Source: Asbonarchaeum sp964517675
Lineage (GTDB): Archaea > Nanohalarchaeota > Nanosalinia > Nanosalinales > Nanoanaerosalinaceae
Direction: 5' to 3'
NCBI GenBank assembly: GCA_964517675.1
Contig: CAZFEL010000002.1
Coordinates: forward strand, 62,001 to 126,000
DNA: 64,000 nt
Position 1 is the stretch's first letter. Every line of letters starts with the position of its first letter. Below, in pieces: positions 41,764 through 51,146 of the stretch. The translations under genes were made by a program, and so were the position numbers. The notes under the pieces were generated by a model that was not told the DNA's origin, did no database searches, and saw only the letters and a list, made by a program, of their open reading frames with translations.

Positions 41764-43500
41764 CTACTTCACCGTCACCGACTTCGCAAGGTTCCGCGGC
41801 TTATCGATCGGCAGATCGCGGCGCTTGGCCACGTAGTACGCCAGCAAGAACCCGATCGTCGTCGCGTACAGCGCGAACTTCGTCGGCTCCTCCGGCATCG
41901 CGAACGCACCGTAATGCGGGGACACGCGGATCGAGTTCGCATCCCTGGCCTCGACCTCCTCCACGTTCGAGATGATAGCATCGTCCTCCTCAGGGATCAA
42001 CGAAAGGACCGGTGTGCCCTCCTCGATCAGGGCCAGTGTGCCGTGTTTCAGCTCACCGCCCATCATCCCTTCGGCATGGATGTACGGGATCTCTTTCAGC
42101 TTCAGGGCCAGCTCCCGCGAGATCGGGTACGTCGGACCGCGGCCGATCACGTACAGATCATCCGCATCCTCCAGCTCATCAGAGAGCTCACGGACACGGT
42201 CCTTGTTCTCATCGATCACCGAGGCGATCTCATCAGCGACAGGGTCAAGCCCGATATCCAGTCCCAGCCCCTCCGCGACCGCCATCAGGGTCACGACCTG
42301 GTTGGTGAACGACTTCGTCGCCGCCACACAGATCTCCTGGCCGGCATGGACCTCCAGGGAGACCGATGACTCCCGCTGGATCGAGGAATGAGGCACGTTC
42401 ACGATCGAGGCGATATCCCCGCCCTTCTGACGGGAGTAATCGATCGCCTCGAGCACGTCCATCGTCTCACCCGACTGAGAGACCGCGATGACCAGTGTAT
42501 CATCATTCACGCGCTCGTAGTTCTGGAACTCCGAAGCGATCAGGGCCTGGGCCTCGATACCCGCCCGCTGGAACAGATAGACCCCCAGCAGGGCTGCGTG
42601 GTACGACGTCCCCGCAGCCGTGAAGATGACCTTCCCCGCATCCTCGATCCGGGCGACCATCTCCTCCAAGTCATCCTCCTGGGACGTCTCGAAGGTCTGG
42701 AGCAGCCGCCGAATTGCCTGGGGCTGTTCGTGTATCTCCTTTATCATGTAGTGATCGTACTCCTCTTTGCCCTGTTCGGTCTCCTCCCAGTCGAAGGTCC
42801 GGGGCTCGCGGTCGACCGTTCCACCGCCGACCTCATACATCTGGTAGCCCTCGCGGGACAGGACAGCGTACTCACCGTCCTCCATGAAGACGGCCTCGTT
42901 CGTGTGCGTCGAGAACGCGTACAGATCAGAACCAAGGAAATAGCCATCATCGCCGACCCCGAGGGCCAGTGGAGAGCGGTGCTTCATCGCGAACAGGCGG
43001 CCATCCTCTCTGTCGACCATCACGACAGCGAAGGTCCCGTCCGCATCCTCCATGAACCGCTCGATCGCCTCCCTGTGGGAGAGCCCGTCCTCAAGCAGGT
43101 GCTCGAAATAATGCGCGATGACCTCCGTATCCGTCTCGGACTCGAACGTACAGCCGTCCAGGGACGCCGCCAGCTCCTCGTGGTTCTCGATGATACCATT
43201 GTGCACGATCGCCAGCCGCTCGTCACAGTCCGTGTGCGGGTGGGCGTTTTCCTTGGTCACACCACCGTGGGTCGCCCAGCGCGTGTGGCCGACACCGACA
43301 GTCCCGTCCATCGCGTGGAAATCGACCTTCTCATGGATATCCGCGATCTCGCCCTCGTCCTTCCGGACCTGCAAGCCCGGGTTCTCCGACAGCGTCGCGA
43401 TCCCCGCGGAATCGTATCCTCGATACTCCAGCCGTTGTAATCCTTCATGGATGAGGCGTGAGGCCTCAGAATCACCGATATAACCCATTATCCCACACAT
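41764..43500 (-). CDS. glmS: Glutamine-fructose-6-phosphate aminotransferase
   Basis: 578 residues from the ATG at 43500: after Met removal Cys2 is the glutaminase nucleophile (MCGIMGYIGD), so the longer frame (43533) is rejected. RWATHGG and the C-terminal pair of SIS isomerase domains (AAGTSYHAALL, SQSGETMDVL, VATKSFTNQ) are present, ending LAKSVTVK. It makes glucosamine-6-phosphate from fructose-6-phosphate and glutamine, the first step to UDP-GlcNAc. The promoter holds a TGGTTGGGT direct repeat between the TATA box and the start, a likely operator. Confidence 0.95.
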   Translation of the reverse strand: MCGIMGYIGDSEASRLIHEGLQRLEYRGYDSAGIATLSENPGLQVRKDEGEIADIHEKVDFHAMDGTVGVGHTRWATHGGVTKENAHPHTDCDERLAIVHNGIIENHEELAASLDGCTFESETDTEVIAHYFEHLLEDGLSHREAIERFMEDADGTFAVVMVDREDGRLFAMKHRSPLALGVGDDGYFLGSDLYAFSTHTNEAVFMEDGEYAVLSREGYQMYEVGGGTVDREPRTFDWEETEQGKEEYDHYMIKEIHEQPQAIRRLLQTFETSQEDDLEEMVARIEDAGKVIFTAAGTSYHAALLGVYLFQRAGIEAQALIASEFQNYERVNDDTLVIAVSQSGETMDVLEAIDYSRQKGGDIASIVNVPHSSIQRESSVSLEVHAGQEICVAATKSFTNQVVTLMAVAEGLGLDIGLDPVADEIASVIDENKDRVRELSDELEDADDLYVIGRGPTYPISRELALKLKEIPYIHAEGMMGGELKHGTLALIEEGTPVLSLIPEEDDAIISNVEEVEARDANSIRVSPHYGAFAMPEEPTKFALYATTIGFLLAYYVAKRRDLPIDKPRNLAKSVTVK

Positions 43501-43506
43501 TGGTAC

Positions 43507-43594
43507 ACCCAACCATATACCCAACCAACACATATAAACCCTTCTAAAAAATATTATAATATACTATAAAATACATAATAGCGGTCGAGCGACC
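43507..43594. promoter_or_regulatory. glmS / HTH-regulator divergent control region
   Basis: On the glmS side (minus strand) TGGTTGGGT occurs twice, at 43507-43515 and 43519-43527, 12 bases apart, just downstream of a ttatatgt box (about 43530-43538). This position would block or recruit polymerase at the start site. Towards the divergent gene is a very AT-rich stretch (43540-43580) and the inverted repeat GGTCG-ag-CGACC (43583-43594). Confidence 0.5.
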
Positions 43595-43659
43595 TGGGAC
43601 GGCATAACACCCAAGAAATCCGTCCCGAGAACGACCAATTACAACACAGGTTATAGACC

Positions 43660-44598
43660 ATGGCACGGCTGATCACAGAGGAAGACGGCAGACAGTACAG
43701 TACCGAGACAAACGTCGAGGACAGCCCCGAAGGACTCAAGGGCCTGCTCAATGAGACCCGGTGGACGATCCTGACCGCGCTCGCAGAGGAACCCTCCTAT
43801 CCCGCAGCGCTCGCCGATCGGCTCGACCTCCACGAACAGAAGGTCTACTACCACATCAGGGAGATGCGGGACCACGGCATCATCGAGATCGCCTCCCGCG
43901 AGGAACGCAGCGGCTCCATCGCGAAGTACTACAAGCCCACGGCCCACGCCTACACCCTCCAGCTCCCGAACAGCGACCGCCAGCTCGCGGACCTCCCAGC
44001 CCAGGAGGACACACCTGCCAGACGGTTCCTCGACCAGTTCATCACCAGCGGTCGGATTGACGGTCGGATCGTCGTCGGCTCACCAGACCCCCATGGCCCC
44101 CACCAGGTCCGCGGCCGGGACGGGCACTTCGCCGTCGACATCGCGGCCCTCCTCGGCAGGCACGGCAGCCTCGAGGACGAGCTCAGCCGCCTCGATACCG
44201 ACATCAAGAACGAAAGCGCCTACGACGACAACCTCTTCCTAGTCGGCGGCCCGCTTACCAACGTCATCACCGCCGAGTTCAACGAGTACCTCCCTGTCCG
44301 GTTCGACCAGCAGAACTTCCCCTACCGCCGACTCATCTCCGAACAGACCGGCGAGGAGTACAGCGAAGGCACGATCGGCCTCATCGCGAAAACACCCAAC
44401 CCCGAGGCCACAGAGAAAACAGCCACCGTCATCGCCGGGATCAGGAACACCGGTACCCGTGCGGCGGTCCTCGGGCTCACCCAGCACGCCGAGAAAGTCC
44501 TCGATGAGTACGAAGGCGAGGACACCTGGGCCCGGGTCGTCCGCGGCCGCGACATGGACGGGGACGGGCGGATCGATGCCGTCGAGACCGTCGAATAG
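43660..44598 (+). CDS. ArsR-type HTH regulator fused to an S-layer-like C-terminal domain
   Basis: 312 residues. Residues 25-95 form a winged helix (LLNETRWTILTALAEEPS, ALADRLDLHEQKVYYHIREM, GIIEI). The C-terminal two thirds read 'GSPDPHGPHQV', LFLVGGPLTNVIT, GLIAKTPNP and AGIRNTGTRAAVLGLT, a pattern otherwise seen in archaeal S-layer-associated domains, but no signal peptide or membrane helix is present, so the whole protein is cytosolic. It probably senses a ligand or surface precursor and controls its own region and possibly glmS. The tail holds a DxDxDGxID calcium-like loop (MDGDGRIDAV). Confidence 0.75.
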   Translation: MARLITEEDGRQYSTETNVEDSPEGLKGLLNETRWTILTALAEEPSYPAALADRLDLHEQKVYYHIREMRDHGIIEIASREERSGSIAKYYKPTAHAYTLQLPNSDRQLADLPAQEDTPARRFLDQFITSGRIDGRIVVGSPDPHGPHQVRGRDGHFAVDIAALLGRHGSLEDELSRLDTDIKNESAYDDNLFLVGGPLTNVITAEFNEYLPVRFDQQNFPYRRLISEQTGEEYSEGTIGLIAKTPNPEATEKTATVIAGIRNTGTRAAVLGLTQHAEKVLDEYEGEDTWARVVRGRDMDGDGRIDAVETVE

Positions 44599-44631
44599 GT
44601 ACTTAAAAATCAGGACGCCTCTACCCCCCGC

Positions 44632-45423
44632 ATGGTAGAGACAGCGTTCCTCGACCGGCGGTACGACGAGGAGACACTCGAACAGGCATACGATACACTC
44701 ACGTCCCTTCAGCACAGACGCCAGCCCATCGAGGAACTCAACGACCACATGGAAAGCAGCATCCTCTATCACCTTCTCGATACAGACGAGGACCTCGATG
44801 AAACCATCAACGACCGGTACATCGACGAGATCACCATCGAGATGGACGAATATCAGGAGCTACTGAACGACATCGAGGACGCCCTGACGGACGATACACT
44901 TGATGACAGGTTCACCGGCGCCATCGAACAGCGAAAACGGTTCGATGATGGCTACAGCGATGAAATCGGCCGTGAGACCATCGCAGAGCTCAACGACAAG
45001 CTCCAGGAGATCGAAAACGACAACAGATCCGCCGTCATGAAGCGTGCCTTCGCTCTCAAGGCCCTCCCAGCCCTCGGACTGGTCGGTGGCGCAGCAGCAG
45101 GACCGGCAGGCCTCGCTGTCGCAGGCGGGATCGGCGGCCTCGGTGTCGGCCTCTACAGCACCATCGAACGGTGGGCCTACGGCCGCGGCAGGGAACTCGC
45201 GGTCCGTGACAAGATCGCGGCCAGGAGCATAGACGCCATCACCGCCGGCCTGACCGAGGACCTCTATGTCGCAGTCGAGGACGAACAGGGCTACACCGGC
45301 AGGCCTCTCGACCGCGAGAGCGACGACGAACCCTCGTACGAACCACCAAGTGAAGAAGAACGCGAACGCAGGAACCAAAAAGTCATCGACTTCGTCGAGC
45401 AGTTCGAGGACATCGACCGCTAA
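44632..45423 (+). CDS. Hypothetical membrane-associated protein
   Basis: 263 residues. Residues 1-135 are acidic helices, 139-176 form a Gly/Ala-rich hydrophobic hairpin (LPALGLVGGAAAGPAGLAVA), and the C-terminal part is charged with a disordered stretch (SDDEPSYEPPSEEERE). The hairpin resembles membrane-inserting loops rather than a clear transporter helix pair. Follows the HTH regulator by 33 bases and overlaps the glmM stop on the other strand by 4. Function unknown. Confidence 0.68.
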   Translation: MVETAFLDRRYDEETLEQAYDTLTSLQHRRQPIEELNDHMESSILYHLLDTDEDLDETINDRYIDEITIEMDEYQELLNDIEDALTDDTLDDRFTGAIEQRKRFDDGYSDEIGRETIAELNDKLQEIENDNRSAVMKRAFALKALPALGLVGGAAAGPAGLAVAGGIGGLGVGLYSTIERWAYGRGRELAVRDKIAARSIDAITAGLTEDLYVAVEDEQGYTGRPLDRESDDEPSYEPPSEEERERRNQKVIDFVEQFEDIDR

Positions 45424-46721
45424 TCAAAGAGCTCCTCGTACAGCCCATCAGCCCGGTCACGGACCCGTGCCTCGTCCGTCCCGTTCACGATCAGCCTGAT
45501 CTTCGGCGAGGTCCCCGACGGCCGCACCAGGGCTGTCACCTCCCCGTCGGTGAATTTCACTCCATCGACCGTCGAGAGGACATCGTAGTTCTTCGCCGCC
45601 CGCTTGATCGCTGTCTGCATCGCAGAATCTTTCTCAGCCTCCTCGAGCCGGAGCACGCAGCGCTCCGTGAAGGACGATGGTGCCTCCGCGAGCATCGACC
45701 CCAGCTCATCATGGTGGGCCGCCAGCAGCATCCCGGCGAGGATGCCCGAATTGTACCAGCAGACTTCCGTGACCGCGTAATGACCGTTCGGCTCCCCCAG
45801 CAGGTCCGCACCGATCTCGACCCCCAGCCCCGAGACAAAGACATCCCCGACCCGGGAGTACTCGACGTCCACATCCAGCTCCTCGATCAGTCCGGACGTA
45901 TCGACGGAAGCCGCGATCGTCTCCGCTTCCACGATTCTCCCAAGGAGGTAGAACAGCTCATTGCCGTCGATCCAGCCCAGGTCCGGATGGAGGGCATAGA
46001 CGCGGTCCCCATCAGGATCGAACCCGACGGCTAAGTCCGCGTCCTCGTCCTCCATCAGTTCCTTGACCTCCTGGCGGTTGTCCTCGGCCGGCTCCGGGTC
46101 GATGCCTCCGCCCGTCGTGGCGTCGTTGACAGTCACGACATCGAAGCCCAGCTCCCCGAACAGCTCCGGGGCCAGGCGGGAGGCACCGCCGTTACAGCAG
46201 TCAACGACCACCGTCCCGTCAGGGACGGCGAAACCTTCCACGTACTCCAGCAGCGTATCGATGTACTCCTCCGTGAACTCCCAGCGCTCGCCCATGACGT
46301 GGGCATGGCCGGACTCGAAGTCCTGCTGGCGGAACAGCTCCTTGACGGCCTCCATGTCCTCGTTGTTGAACCCGTGACCCTTCTCGTACAGCAGCTTGAA
46401 CCCTGTCCGCGACCAGTCATGGTGGGAGGCGGTCACCATCGCCCCGATGCCGCCGTAATGACGGGCAGCCATCGCGACACGATCCGTCGTCCCTTCACCG
46501 ACCCGGATCAGGGCCGCACCCGTCGCACCGACACCGTCCGCGAAGGCATCGGCCGCCTCCTTTGAGTGCTCGCGTGTATCGTGTCCCATGATGACCCTGC
46601 CACGGCCCTCCCGCTGGGCGTAGGTTCCGACCGCCTTCCCGAGCCGCCGTGAGAACCCTTCATCGATCTCCTCCGGCCAGTCACCCCTGATATCGTACCG
46701 GTTGAAGACCGTCTCGCTCAT
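45420..46721 (-). CDS. glmM: Phosphoglucosamine mutase / phosphohexomutase
   Basis: 433 residues. NRYDIRGDW at the start, catalytic phosphoserine loop VTASHHDWSRTGFK (Ser in TASHH), metal loop GFDPDGDRV and the C-terminal phosphate-binding RPSGTSPKIR are all present. TASHHD instead of the usual TASHNP is a small deviation. Context decides GlmM over phosphomannomutase: last gene of an operon with a GlmU-like enzyme, and glmS nearby. Starts by overlapping the HAD gene by 4 bases. Confidence 0.88.
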   Translation of the reverse strand: MSETVFNRYDIRGDWPEEIDEGFSRRLGKAVGTYAQREGRGRVIMGHDTREHSKEAADAFADGVGATGAALIRVGEGTTDRVAMAARHYGGIGAMVTASHHDWSRTGFKLLYEKGHGFNNEDMEAVKELFRQQDFESGHAHVMGERWEFTEEYIDTLLEYVEGFAVPDGTVVVDCCNGGASRLAPELFGELGFDVVTVNDATTGGGIDPEPAEDNRQEVKELMEDEDADLAVGFDPDGDRVYALHPDLGWIDGNELFYLLGRIVEAETIAASVDTSGLIEELDVDVEYSRVGDVFVSGLGVEIGADLLGEPNGHYAVTEVCWYNSGILAGMLLAAHHDELGSMLAEAPSSFTERCVLRLEEAEKDSAMQTAIKRAAKNYDVLSTVDGVKFTDGEVTALVRPSGTSPKIRLIVNGTDEARVRDRADGLYEELFD

Positions 46722-47404
46722 AGCTTCTCGACGATCCGTTCCAGCTTCGAGAGTTTATCAATCCGGAAATCAGGGTCGCCTGCCTCCGCATCGGACAGCA
46801 GCACTGTCGTCATGCCCAGCTCCTTAGCCGGTTCCAGGTCCCGCTCCCAGGAGTCCCCGACCACGACGACCTCATCCGGCTCGAGACCCTCCTCATCGAG
46901 TATCGTCCTGTAGAACGCCTGCGAGGGCTTCATGCTGCCTGCCGTCTCCGGGGTCACCAGCATCTCGAAATAATCCTCCCACGCACCGAGGACCTCGTCC
47001 AGTTTCTGCTCGAGGGGCTCGCGGAACTCATCCGATGCCACCGCGACCATCTCGATGCCTCCCTGCCGCAGCCGGTCGAACATCGCCTCGATGCCGTCCT
47101 CGTACTCGATATCATCGATCACGTGGCTCCAGAACCGGTCCATCGCCCCCGAGACGATGGCATCGCGCTGGTCGATCGGCATCTCCAGTTCCATCAGTGT
47201 CTTCTCGAGGGTCACCTCCCGTCGGCGCTTCGATGGATCGTCCGCATCGATCGCCTCATCGACCTGCTGTTCCCAGATATCTCGCAGACGCTCGGACGAG
47301 ACACCAAGACGGCCTGAGAGGTACTCGAACTTCTCGCGGTACGCCCTCTCGGTCTGTGGAACGTATATCGTGTGGTCCGCATCGAATATGATCGCTCTAA
47401 CCAT
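46718..47404 (-). CDS. HAD-superfamily phosphatase in GlcNAc operon
   Basis: 228 residues from the ATG at 47404 (MVRAIIFDADHTIY). Motif I is DADHT, where Asp, Asp and Thr are retained; motif II VASDEF; motif III Lys in SMKPSQ; motif IV GDSWERD. Helical cap between I and II. The overlap with the TIM-barrel gene (8 bases) and with glmM (4 bases) shows it belongs to the operon. It may dephosphorylate a hexosamine phosphate or clear a dead-end product; this is inference. Confidence 0.82.
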   Translation of the reverse strand: MVRAIIFDADHTIYVPQTERAYREKFEYLSGRLGVSSERLRDIWEQQVDEAIDADDPSKRRREVTLEKTLMELEMPIDQRDAIVSGAMDRFWSHVIDDIEYEDGIEAMFDRLRQGGIEMVAVASDEFREPLEQKLDEVLGAWEDYFEMLVTPETAGSMKPSQAFYRTILDEEGLEPDEVVVVGDSWERDLEPAKELGMTTVLLSDAEAGDPDFRIDKLSKLERIVEKL

Positions 47405-48056
47405 CGTATCCCTCCATGACCTCCTCAAAGACCTCCTTGGCGTCGTCCTGATGGTCCGGCATCACCTCGAGGACCGTATCCCCGTCAAACGATGACGCCA
47501 GCACCGTCTCGATCGTCCGCTCGATGTCCATCTCTCCTTCACCGAATCCCAGTCCATCCTCGATCGATGTCGAGTCACAGAGATGGAGATGGGTGGCATA
47601 CTCCAGCAGGGCAGCGAGATCCTCGAAGAACCTATCCGAGGCGATATACAGGTGCGCGACATCGACAACCAGATCCTTGCCCTGGCCCAGCACGATGTTC
47701 TCAAGAGCGTGCCGGGAGACACCCGGGCTGGCCTCGTACGCTATACCATCATACGGCAACGTCGTCCCGATCTCGACCGCCTGCCGGAGCCCGATCCGCG
47801 CGCTGTGCATCACAAGGCGGGCCTGGAACCGCTCAGCCAGATAGGCCGCCCGCTCGAGGTACTCCTGCTCATCGACGGTGACGTGGGGCGTGTGGACCGA
47901 GACGACATCGAGATCCGACCGCTCGAGTGCCGCGACCGACTCCTCGTACCGGTCCAGGTGCGGTGTCTCAAGGTAAAGCTCCACACGGTCGAACCCTCGA
48001 TCCACTGCCTCCTCGAGCTCCCCGGGTTCTGGCGGACACTTGCCCGCTATCTTCAT
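47397..48056 (-). CDS. Sugar-phosphate isomerase/epimerase-like TIM barrel
   Basis: 219 residues. Xylose-isomerase-like/AP endonuclease-2 superfamily pattern: GFDRVELYLETPHL, VVSVHTPHV, ARLVMHSARIG, DLVVDVAHLYI and HLHLCDSTSIEDG, each ending a beta strand with potential metal ligands (Glu, His, Asp, His). Too short for endonuclease IV and lacking its motifs. Overlaps the GlmU-like gene by 4 bases and the HAD gene by 8. A sugar interconversion in the amino-sugar operon is the best guess. Confidence 0.75.
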   Translation of the reverse strand: MKIAGKCPPEPGELEEAVDRGFDRVELYLETPHLDRYEESVAALERSDLDVVSVHTPHVTVDEQEYLERAAYLAERFQARLVMHSARIGLRQAVEIGTTLPYDGIAYEASPGVSRHALENIVLGQGKDLVVDVAHLYIASDRFFEDLAALLEYATHLHLCDSTSIEDGLGFGEGEMDIERTIETVLASSFDGDTVLEVMPDHQDDAKEVFEEVMEGYDG

Positions 48057-49318
48057 CCGTCTCGCCTCCGGTACGTGAACTCCGTGTAGATCGTTTCTCC
48101 TCCAGCGACATTCGATCGCAGCATCGTCGATGGGCCAACGAAGCTATAAGGTCCGATAGCGACCCCCGGCATGATATTGGCCTGGGTCCCGATGTCCGCG
48201 CGGTCCCCGACAAGCATCCCGAGCCTGGCCCGCCCCGTATCAACGGTTTTATCCTTCATCTCAAGATGGACGCTGATCGAGGGGCGTTTCCCGTCCCTGC
48301 GGGCGTTCCTGTTGGCCACCACGGTCCCTGCACCGACCCTGACATCCCGCCCGAGGATCGAATCACCGATGAACGCATCGTGGACATGGGTCTCGTCCTG
48401 GAACAGCGACCCACGGACCTCGCTGTTGGCACCGACCACACAGCCGGCCTCGAGGTCCGTGTACTCCCGCACGACAGCGTTGTTCCCGACAGTGCTTCCC
48501 TCCCCGATGTAGCACGGACCCCGGACCACGGCATTCTCGTAGACAGTCACATCGTCCTCGATCACGACAGCACCCTCGATCGTCGCCGAGTCAGCGATAT
48601 CCGCGTGCTGGGAGATGCTTCGCTCCATATCGTCGAAGACAGTCTCCACGACCCCGAACAGATCCCAGGGATACTTGATCGAATCCGTCCGGGCATCCGT
48701 CCGCAGGACCCGCACAACGTTTTCGTCCATGTAACGATCCAAGGCATCCTCATACTGGTACTCGTGTTCCTCCACCCGGTCCAGATACGCGAAGAACCCC
48801 GGTTCCAGGAGATAGATACCGACGACCCGCTCGTCAGAAGGTGCATCGCCCTCCTCGGGCTTCTCGACGATCGATACCGCCCTGTCTCCGTCCGTCTCGA
48901 GGACACCGTACTTCCACGGGGTATCGGTCCGTTTCCCGAGCAAAACAGCATCGGCGCCGTCCTCATGGACTTCGATCATCCGCTCGAGGAACCTGGCCCC
49001 GTTCGCGCGGTACGGCGTCATCACGACGAACGGCTCATCCAGCAGGTCCTCTGCCTGCCGGAGCGCGTGGGCCATCCCGCGTGGCTCGTCCTGAACGACG
49101 AAAGAGACATCCACAGGCTGGTCCTCGTCCACGTCCTCCTCGATCGTCCTGTCTGGAGACTGGACGACCACAACAGAATCCACCGCCGAGTCAGCCAGGC
49201 CATCGAGGGTGTGTTCCAGCAGCGTCTGTCCACGGACCTTGAACAGGGACTTGTGCCTGCTCGCGGAGAGCGGCCAGAACCTGCTGGAGGCACCGGCCGC
49301 GAGGATGACTGCCTGCAT
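48053..49318 (-). CDS. glmU: GlmU-like nucleotidyltransferase/acyltransferase
   Basis: 421 residues. The N-terminal nucleotidyltransferase domain starts LAAGASSRFWPLS and has VVMTPYRANGARF and EKPEEG; His replaces the usual Pro-Lys context in SASRHKSLFKV, keeping the Lys. From about 245 on, left-handed beta-helix repeats (IADSATIEGAVVIEDDVTVY and later hexapeptides) form the acetyltransferase-type domain. Archaeal bifunctional enzymes of this layout make UDP-GlcNAc from GlcN-1-P or only transfer the nucleotide. First gene of the four-gene operon; ATG at 49318. Confidence 0.82.
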   Translation of the reverse strand: MQAVILAAGASSRFWPLSASRHKSLFKVRGQTLLEHTLDGLADSAVDSVVVVQSPDRTIEEDVDEDQPVDVSFVVQDEPRGMAHALRQAEDLLDEPFVVMTPYRANGARFLERMIEVHEDGADAVLLGKRTDTPWKYGVLETDGDRAVSIVEKPEEGDAPSDERVVGIYLLEPGFFAYLDRVEEHEYQYEDALDRYMDENVVRVLRTDARTDSIKYPWDLFGVVETVFDDMERSISQHADIADSATIEGAVVIEDDVTVYENAVVRGPCYIGEGSTVGNNAVVREYTDLEAGCVVGANSEVRGSLFQDETHVHDAFIGDSILGRDVRVGAGTVVANRNARRDGKRPSISVHLEMKDKTVDTGRARLGMLVGDRADIGTQANIMPGVAIGPYSFVGPSTMLRSNVAGGETIYTEFTYRRRDG

Positions 49319-49405
49319 GGGAGATGGATTGGCTGCCAGACTCTTAAAACGTGCGCTGTGGATAACAGCGTAATATTTTTATGCCGTTCTCGGCCACAGT
49401 ACACT

Positions 49406-49765
49406 ATGATCAATCCTGTCTCAGAACCGATCGTGAACGAGATCCTGCCGGCCCTGCGCAGCATCGTCGCCCAGGAGCTACAGGCAAAGGGGTACTCCCA
49501 GAACGAGATCGCGACCCTGCTCGAGGTCACCCAGCCTGCGGTCTCCCAGTACCTGAACGAGGAACGTGGCACCCAGGCGATCGAGACGATTCGCGAGGAT
49601 GAGGAGCTGCGGATGAAGGCCGAGACCATTGCCTCCTACGTCGGCCAGAGCGACCGCCAGAAGGTCCAGGACGCGTACAAGGACTTCGTGACCGCCCTGA
49701 TCTACCGGGACGATTTCGATGAGATCGTCGGGTACAGCAAAAAGCAGTACTTCATGGACATCTAA
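49406..49765 (+). CDS. XRE-type HTH transcriptional regulator
   Basis: 119 residues from the ATG at 49406, about 28 bases after a taatattttta box; the long frame upstream is antisense to glmU. The HTH reads LQAKGYSQNEIATLLEVTQP followed by AVSQYLN (key residues of the recognition helix), placed at 30-55, and a helical C-terminal dimer region follows. Similar short archaeal regulators are often fused to ThiN domains; that domain is absent here. Sits divergent to the GlcNAc operon and may regulate it. Confidence 0.75.
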   Translation: MINPVSEPIVNEILPALRSIVAQELQAKGYSQNEIATLLEVTQPAVSQYLNEERGTQAIETIREDEELRMKAETIASYVGQSDRQKVQDAYKDFVTALIYRDDFDEIVGYSKKQYFMDI

Positions 49766-49840
49766 CGGACGTAAAGCCCGCGGGCAGGGATGCTTTCATT
49801 TTAATACTGCACCGTGACGACTGTTTCTCCCGTGGTGCCC

Positions 49841-51124
49841 ATGGCTGAACCAGACCCCTTCGAGAGTCTGCAGGACCAGGTCGATGAGGCTGCTGCCTAT
49901 CTCGATATGGATGGACAGACACAGGAACGACTCAAACAGCCCGAGCGGTTCCTCGAGTTCACGATAACGGCCGAGATGGATGACGGGAGCTATGAGAACT
50001 TCACCGCATACCGGAGCCAGTTCAACAATTCTTGCGGACGGACGGCAGACATCGATGACCTCGATGACGACGTCCAAGGGCCGTACAAGGGTGGGATCCG
50101 CTACCACGAGGACGTCAGGCCCGAGGAAGTCAAGGCACTGTCCGGCTGGATGGTCTACAAGACAGCCGTCGCCGGTGTCCCGATGGGCGGTGGCAAAGGC
50201 GGTATCAGCTTCGATCCCTCGGAGTACTCCGAATCCGAGCTCGAAAACATTTCAGAGGCATACACAGAGGTGCTTGCCCCGTTCATCGGCCCGGAGGAAG
50301 ACGTCCCCGCACCGGATGTCAACACAGGACCGCGTGAGATGCGGTGGCTGCTCGAGACCTACGAGGACGTCACGGGACAGGAGGCACCCGCGGTCGTGAC
50401 GGGCAAAGACCCTATCGATGGCGGCAGCGAAGGCCGGGTCGAGGCCACAGGACGGTCGGTCGCGATCACCTCACGGGAGATGTTCGAGTACCTCGGAGAG
50501 GACCTTGAGGACGCGACGGTCGCTGTCCAGGGCTTCGGTAACGTCGGGTCTATCGCCGCGGAGCTCCTCGAGGACGAGGGCGCGGACATCATCGCGGTCA
50601 GTGATTCCAGCGGCGCGGTCTACGATCCTGCAGGACTTGACGTCATGGAGGTCCGCGAGACGAAAGAGAACGAAGGTGCAGTCACGGAGTACGAGGCCGA
50701 TGATGAGCTGACGAACGACGAGCTCCTGACTATGGACGTCGACCTTCTGGTCCCGGCCGCAATGGGCGATGTGATCGATGAAAGCCTGGCCCCGGACATC
50801 GAGGCCGACATCATCGCGGAAGGAGCCAACGGCCCGATCACCTACGAGGCCGAGGACGAGCTCGACGATGACATCGATATCGTGCCGGACATCCTGGCGA
50901 ACGCCGGCGGCGTGACTGTCTCATACTTCGAGTGGATCCAGAACCTCGCCGACGAGACCTGGTCGGAGGACGATGTCAACGACCGCCTGGAGGACATGAT
51001 GGTCGATGCCTTCGATGACCTGACAGCGGTCTACAAGCGGGAGGGGCTCGATAGCTTCCGCACAGCGGCCTACATCAACGCATTGGAGAAAGTCGAGGAC
51101 GCATACCTGGAGGAGCGGGGCTAA
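49841..51124 (+). CDS. gdhA: Glutamate dehydrogenase
   Basis: 427 residues from the ATG at 49841. KGGIRYH and GGGKGGI hold the two substrate lysines, PAPDVNTG the catalytic Asp region, VQGFGNVG the Rossmann NAD(P) loop, and LANAGGVTVSYFEW the C-terminal signature. It interconverts glutamate and 2-oxoglutarate plus ammonia, linking to the citric-acid-cycle enzymes SucCD. Cofactor specificity is not obvious from sequence. Very acidic surface, as in halophilic GDHs. Confidence 0.95.
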   Translation: MAEPDPFESLQDQVDEAAAYLDMDGQTQERLKQPERFLEFTITAEMDDGSYENFTAYRSQFNNSCGRTADIDDLDDDVQGPYKGGIRYHEDVRPEEVKALSGWMVYKTAVAGVPMGGGKGGISFDPSEYSESELENISEAYTEVLAPFIGPEEDVPAPDVNTGPREMRWLLETYEDVTGQEAPAVVTGKDPIDGGSEGRVEATGRSVAITSREMFEYLGEDLEDATVAVQGFGNVGSIAAELLEDEGADIIAVSDSSGAVYDPAGLDVMEVRETKENEGAVTEYEADDELTNDELLTMDVDLLVPAAMGDVIDESLAPDIEADIIAEGANGPITYEAEDELDDDIDIVPDILANAGGVTVSYFEWIQNLADETWSEDDVNDRLEDMMVDAFDDLTAVYKREGLDSFRTAAYINALEKVEDAYLEERG

Positions 51125-51146
51125 AGGGCCTCCTCCTTTTCTATTG

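Noticed and set aside
47927..49405. Long plus-strand extension ahead of the HTH regulator
   Set aside because: Antisense to the TIM-barrel and glmU-like genes; the regulator's own TATA box and ATG at 49406 fit better.
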